A stretch of 64,000 nucleotides of DNA. Source: an uncultured Opitutia bacterium. Lineage in GTDB: Bacteria > Verrucomicrobiota > Verrucomicrobiia > Opitutales > Opitutaceae. The notes below the pieces were generated by a model. That model saw only the letters and a program-made list of their open reading frames with translations, was not told where the DNA came from and ran no database searches. Made by a program: the position numbers and the translations under genes. Location of the stretch: the NCBI GenBank assembly GCA_903872425.1, contig CAIQKQ010000109.1:34810-98809 (forward strand), in the 5' to 3' direction. Of the stretch, positions 60,625 through 64,000 are shown in pieces; position 1 is the first letter of the stretch; every line of letters starts with the position of its first letter.

Positions 60625-61170
60625 ATGATCCCGCATCTTCCTCTCCTCGCTGAAGCCGCCAATGGTCTCACCAAGCTCACTGATGAGTTTGGCATCAATG
60701 TGCCGGGCCTGCTCGCGCAGATGTTTAATTTTGGCATCGTCGCGGTTCTGCTGTGGTATTTCGCCTTCAAGCCCGTCACCGCCACGCTTGATGAGCGCCA
60801 GAAAAAAATCGCCGATGGCCTGAAATACGCCGAGGAGATGAAGGCCAAGCTCGAAGCGACTCAGCAGGAGAGCGCCGCCCTGATGAAGAAGGCCTCGGTT
60901 GAGGCTGGCCGCATCGTAGATGAGGCCCGTAAGTCCGCCAAGGAATTGCTCGACAAGCAGGTGCAAGAGGCCGCCGCCAAGACGACTGAGATGCTCGCCA
61001 AAGGACAGCAGGCGATTGAGCTCGAGCATAAAAAGATGCTGGCCGAGGCCCGGAGCGAAATCGCCCGACTTGTGGTAGTCACGACCGAACGCGTGCTCGC
61101 CAAGAAGCTCTCTGAAGCTGACCGCACCGCCTACAACGAGGCCGCCGCCCGCGAGCTCGCCGGTGTCTGA
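60625..61170 (+). CDS. atpF: F0F1 ATP synthase subunit b
   Basis: [54 protein letters not shown]. Confidence 0.95.
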   Translation: MIPHLPLLAEAANGLTKLTDEFGINVPGLLAQMFNFGIVAVLLWYFAFKPVTATLDERQKKIADGLKYAEEMKAKLEATQQESAALMKKASVEAGRIVDEARKSAKELLDKQVQEAAAKTTEMLAKGQQAIELEHKKMLAEARSEIARLVVVTTERVLAKKLSEADRTAYNEAAARELAGV

Positions 61171-61200
61171 TCGCCACTAATATTATCTATCTACGCCTCA

Positions 61201-61596
61201 ATGGCTTCCGGCAAAAAACAAATCCAGACGCTCGCACGCCAGCTGTTCAAGCTGAGCTTTGATGGCGGCGTGCTCACGGCCGACCGGGTTGCCGGCGTGA
61301 TGGCCTATGTGGACAAGCACCGTCCCGCCCACGCCTCCGCCGTGCTCAAGGCCTATCATCGGCTGGCCGTTGCCGAAGTCGCGCGTGGTCGCGCACTAGT
61401 CGAGCACGCCGGCGCGGTGGGTGACGCCACGCTGGCCGCGATCGCCGTCGCGATGTCGAACAAGTATTCCCGCCCGATCACCGCCAGCGCCCGGCCCAAC
61501 CCTACGCTACTCGCCGGTCTCCGGATCCGCGTGGGCGATGATCTCTATGAGTCGTCCGTCGCCGGCCAACTCGCCGCACTCAGCGTCGCCGTCTGA
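61201..61596 (+). CDS. atpH: F0F1 ATP synthase subunit delta, short form
   Basis: Position between atpF and atpA; C-terminal LLAGLRIRVGDDLYESSVAGQLAALS. Only 131 aa. Confidence 0.85.
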   Translation: MASGKKQIQTLARQLFKLSFDGGVLTADRVAGVMAYVDKHRPAHASAVLKAYHRLAVAEVARGRALVEHAGAVGDATLAAIAVAMSNKYSRPITASARPNPTLLAGLRIRVGDDLYESSVAGQLAALSVAV

Positions 61597-61635
61597 TTTC
61601 GCTTTCCCTCCCCTGCAACTCCCAACTTTCCCGAT

Positions 61636-63162
61636 ATGAGCACCGTCCTCGAACAAATCGAACAGCAGATTGCCAAGCTTTCCAGCAAGGCCGTCAAGAA
61701 GAACACCGGCAACATCCGCACGGTCGCCGACGGCGTCGCCAAGATCGACGGCCTCTCCGCCGTCATGTACAACGAGATGGTGCAGTTCCCTGGTGGTGCC
61801 ATCGGCATCGCGCTCAATCTCGAGGAGGATGAGGTTGGTTGCGTCGTTCTCGGCGACGTTTCCAAGCTCAAAGAAGGCGACGAAGTCCAGACCACGGGCA
61901 AGCTGCTCTCCGTGCCGGTCGGCAAAGCACTGCTCGGCCGCGCCGTGGATGCCTTGGGCAACCCGGTGGACGGCAAGGGCCCCATCGCGGCGACTGAATC
62001 GTATCCCGTCGAGAAGATCGCTCCCGGCATTATGGCGCGCAAATCTGTCAATCAGCCCCTCTTCACCGGCATCATGGCCATTGACTCCATGATCCCGATC
62101 GGGCGCGGCCAGCGCGAGCTCATCATCGGCGACCGCGGCACGGGCAAGACCACCATCTGCATTGATACCATCATCAACCAGGCGAAGATCAACAAGGTCG
62201 GCCTGGCCAGCGGCGACCCGAAGTTCCGCCCCGTTTACTCTATCTACGTTGCGATTGGGCAGAAGAACTCCAATATTGTCCGCACGATCGGTGCCCTTGA
62301 GTCCGCCGGTGCGCTGGAGTACACCATCATTGTCGCCGCACCCGCCGCCGATAACCCCGCCAACCAATACCTCGCCCCGTTCTCCGGTGCCGCCATGGGC
62401 GAGTGGTTTATGGAAAACGGCATGGATGCGCTCATCGTGTATGACGATCTCTCCAAGCACGCCGTCGCCTACCGCCAGATTTCACTCATCTTGAAGCGCC
62501 CTTCCGGCCGCGAGGCGTATCCGGGCGACGTGTTCTATCTCCACTCCCGCCTGCTCGAGCGCGCCGCGCGCCTCGATGGCAAGGGCTCGCTCACCGCTCT
62601 GCCGATCATTGAGACCCAAGCCGGCGACGTATCCGCCTACATCCCGACCAACGTCATTTCGATCACCGACGGTCAGATCTTCCTCGAGACCGACCTCTTC
62701 AACCAGGGCATTCGTCCCGCCGTCTCGGTCGGTCTGTCCGTTTCGCGAGTCGGCTCGTCCGCCCAGATCAAGGCCACGAAGCAGGTCGGCGGTAAGCTGA
62801 AAGGCGAGCTCGCCCAGTTCCGCGAGCTGGCGGCGTTCGCTCAGTTTGGCTCGGACCTTGATGCCAAAACCAAGGCCCAGCTCGAACGTGGCGCGCGCAT
62901 CGTCGAGCTCTTCAAGCAGCCCGCCTTCGCGCCCCTGCCCATTGAGCTGCAGGTCGCCGTGCTGTTCGCGATGCAAAAGAATTTCTTCGACCCAATTGAC
63001 GCGAAGAAGGTCGTCGCCGCCGCTGCGGCGCTGAAGGATTTTTTCACCGCCCGCAAGGACGCCCTCCTCACCGAAATCCGCACCAAGGCCGCCCTCGACA
63101 AGGACCTCGAGGCCAAGCTCCAGGCCGCCTGCGACGAATGGAAGGCCGGATACTCCTCTTAA
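61636..63162 (+). CDS. atpA: F0F1 ATP synthase subunit alpha
   Basis: [89 protein letters not shown]. Confidence 0.98.
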   Translation: MSTVLEQIEQQIAKLSSKAVKKNTGNIRTVADGVAKIDGLSAVMYNEMVQFPGGAIGIALNLEEDEVGCVVLGDVSKLKEGDEVQTTGKLLSVPVGKALLGRAVDALGNPVDGKGPIAATESYPVEKIAPGIMARKSVNQPLFTGIMAIDSMIPIGRGQRELIIGDRGTGKTTICIDTIINQAKINKVGLASGDPKFRPVYSIYVAIGQKNSNIVRTIGALESAGALEYTIIVAAPAADNPANQYLAPFSGAAMGEWFMENGMDALIVYDDLSKHAVAYRQISLILKRPSGREAYPGDVFYLHSRLLERAARLDGKGSLTALPIIETQAGDVSAYIPTNVISITDGQIFLETDLFNQGIRPAVSVGLSVSRVGSSAQIKATKQVGGKLKGELAQFRELAAFAQFGSDLDAKTKAQLERGARIVELFKQPAFAPLPIELQVAVLFAMQKNFFDPIDAKKVVAAAAALKDFFTARKDALLTEIRTKAALDKDLEAKLQAACDEWKAGYSS

Positions 63163-63176
63163 AATCTTCGGTCCAA

Positions 63177-63250
63177 TTGCCACGAAATACACCAAAACCA
63201 ACGAAAACAGATTCCTGCTTTTTGTGTCTTTTCATGTTTTTTGTGGCCAA
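63177..63250. repeat. A-rich/T-rich imperfect palindrome between atpA and atpG
   Basis: ttgccacgaaatacaccaaaaccaacgaaaacag / attcctg / ctttttgtgtcttttcatgttttttgtggccaa; reverse complement of right arm matches left arm over most positions. Confidence 0.8.
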
Positions 63251-63263
63251 TAAATAAATTCCC

Positions 63264-64000
63264 GTGGCATCAACCAGAGACATCCGCCGCCGTATCAAAT
63301 CGGTCAAGAACACCCGCCAGATTACCAAGGCGATGGAGTTGGTCGCGGCGTCGAAGATGAAAAAGGCGCAGCAGGCCGCACTGGCCGGTCGGCCTTACGC
63401 CGAACTGATGGCAGGGATGCTTGCCGCGCTCGGGCCGCGCGTGGAGGAACTCTCGCACCCTTATTTGGCCAAGCGCGAAATCCGCACGCGTGGCATCATC
63501 CTGATCACCTCAGACAAGGGCCTCTGCGGTCCTTTGAACACCAACGTCTTCAAGCTGGTGACCGACATCAAGACTCCAGCGAAATATGCGGTCATCGGTC
63601 GCAAAGGGGCGCAGTTCATTGCCCGGACCAAGCGTGATCTGCTCGCCGACTTCCCGGCCAACGACCGCACCACGTTCACCGATATCCGCGCGGTCGCCGA
63701 GTTCATGGTGAAGCAGTTTGAGGAAGGTGTGGTGGACACGGTCGAAATCATCTGGCCCCGGTTCCGCAATACCTTGGTGCAGGTGCCGACCCTCATGTCG
63801 CTGCTGCCGCTCTCGAGCGTGAAGTCAGTCATCACCGACCTCCAGTCCGATGCCGGCCACGCTTCCCCTCCCGCCGCCCTACCCTCCGACAGCCAGATGC
63901 TGTTCGAACCGGATGCCGCCGCGGTGCTGCAGGCGCTACTCCCGCTCTACCTCCATCGCGAACTCTTCCAGCAGGCGCTCGATGCTAAGGCCAGCGAGCA
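63264..64000 (+). CDS. atpG: F0F1 ATP synthase subunit gamma, partial (runs off window)
   Basis: GTG start: VASTRDIRRRIKSVKNTRQITKAMELVAASKMKKAQQAA; ITSDKGLCGPLNTNVF. Confidence 0.93.
   Translation, partial: MASTRDIRRRIKSVKNTRQITKAMELVAASKMKKAQQAALAGRPYAELMAGMLAALGPRVEELSHPYLAKREIRTRGIILITSDKGLCGPLNTNVFKLVTDIKTPAKYAVIGRKGAQFIARTKRDLLADFPANDRTTFTDIRAVAEFMVKQFEEGVVDTVEIIWPRFRNTLVQVPTLMSLLPLSSVKSVITDLQSDAGHASPPAALPSDSQMLFEPDAAAVLQALLPLYLHRELFQQALDAKASE

Overview
High-GC bacterial chromosomal segment, probably Verrucomicrobiota and possibly Opitutaceae-like (inferred from gene content and style; no search was possible). The window is mostly housekeeping. It holds an ABC-transporter ATPase, secG, trxA, scpA, an ACP/KAS pair, galE, aroE, a YggS-type protein, LysR, TlpA-like and RluA-like proteins, a DEAD-box helicase, a receiver-GGDEF protein, eno, an RlmI-like methyltransferase, prfC and a DacA-type carboxypeptidase. 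It also holds hemF-hemE-hemG, glutathione peroxidase, tRNA-Cys, mfd plus a parvulin, mlaE-F-D-C-A, gnd, a three-gene secreted-protein cluster, rfbA, tRNA-Arg, an OmpH/Skp protein and gltA. The right end has a fatty-acid/lipid cassette (SDR, KAS, ACP-dehydratase fusion, acyltransferase-ligase fusion), GDYXXLXY/DUF2157 membrane proteins, MarR and an atpBEFHA(G) operon. I found no CRISPR array, prophage, intact IS element or complete defence island. The most unusual signals are: (1) small palindromic elements, some intergenic and two apparently inserted in frame in conserved genes (the RlmI-like gene and mfd), plus in-frame low-complexity insertions in prfC and the ABC ATPase; (2) a recurrent A-rich/T-rich imperfect palindrome ending in ...TTTTTTGTGGCCAA just upstream of the hemE and atpG starts, with a relative at hemG; (3) a sulfatase-family protein lacking the formylglycine Cys and apparent metal ligands; (4) a chimeric membrane/truncated-receiver ORF at the left edge; (5) a Lys-tailed small protein translationally coupled to scpA; (6) a compact lipid-biosynthesis cassette with an ACP-dehydratase fusion. 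All family assignments are by eye from motifs.
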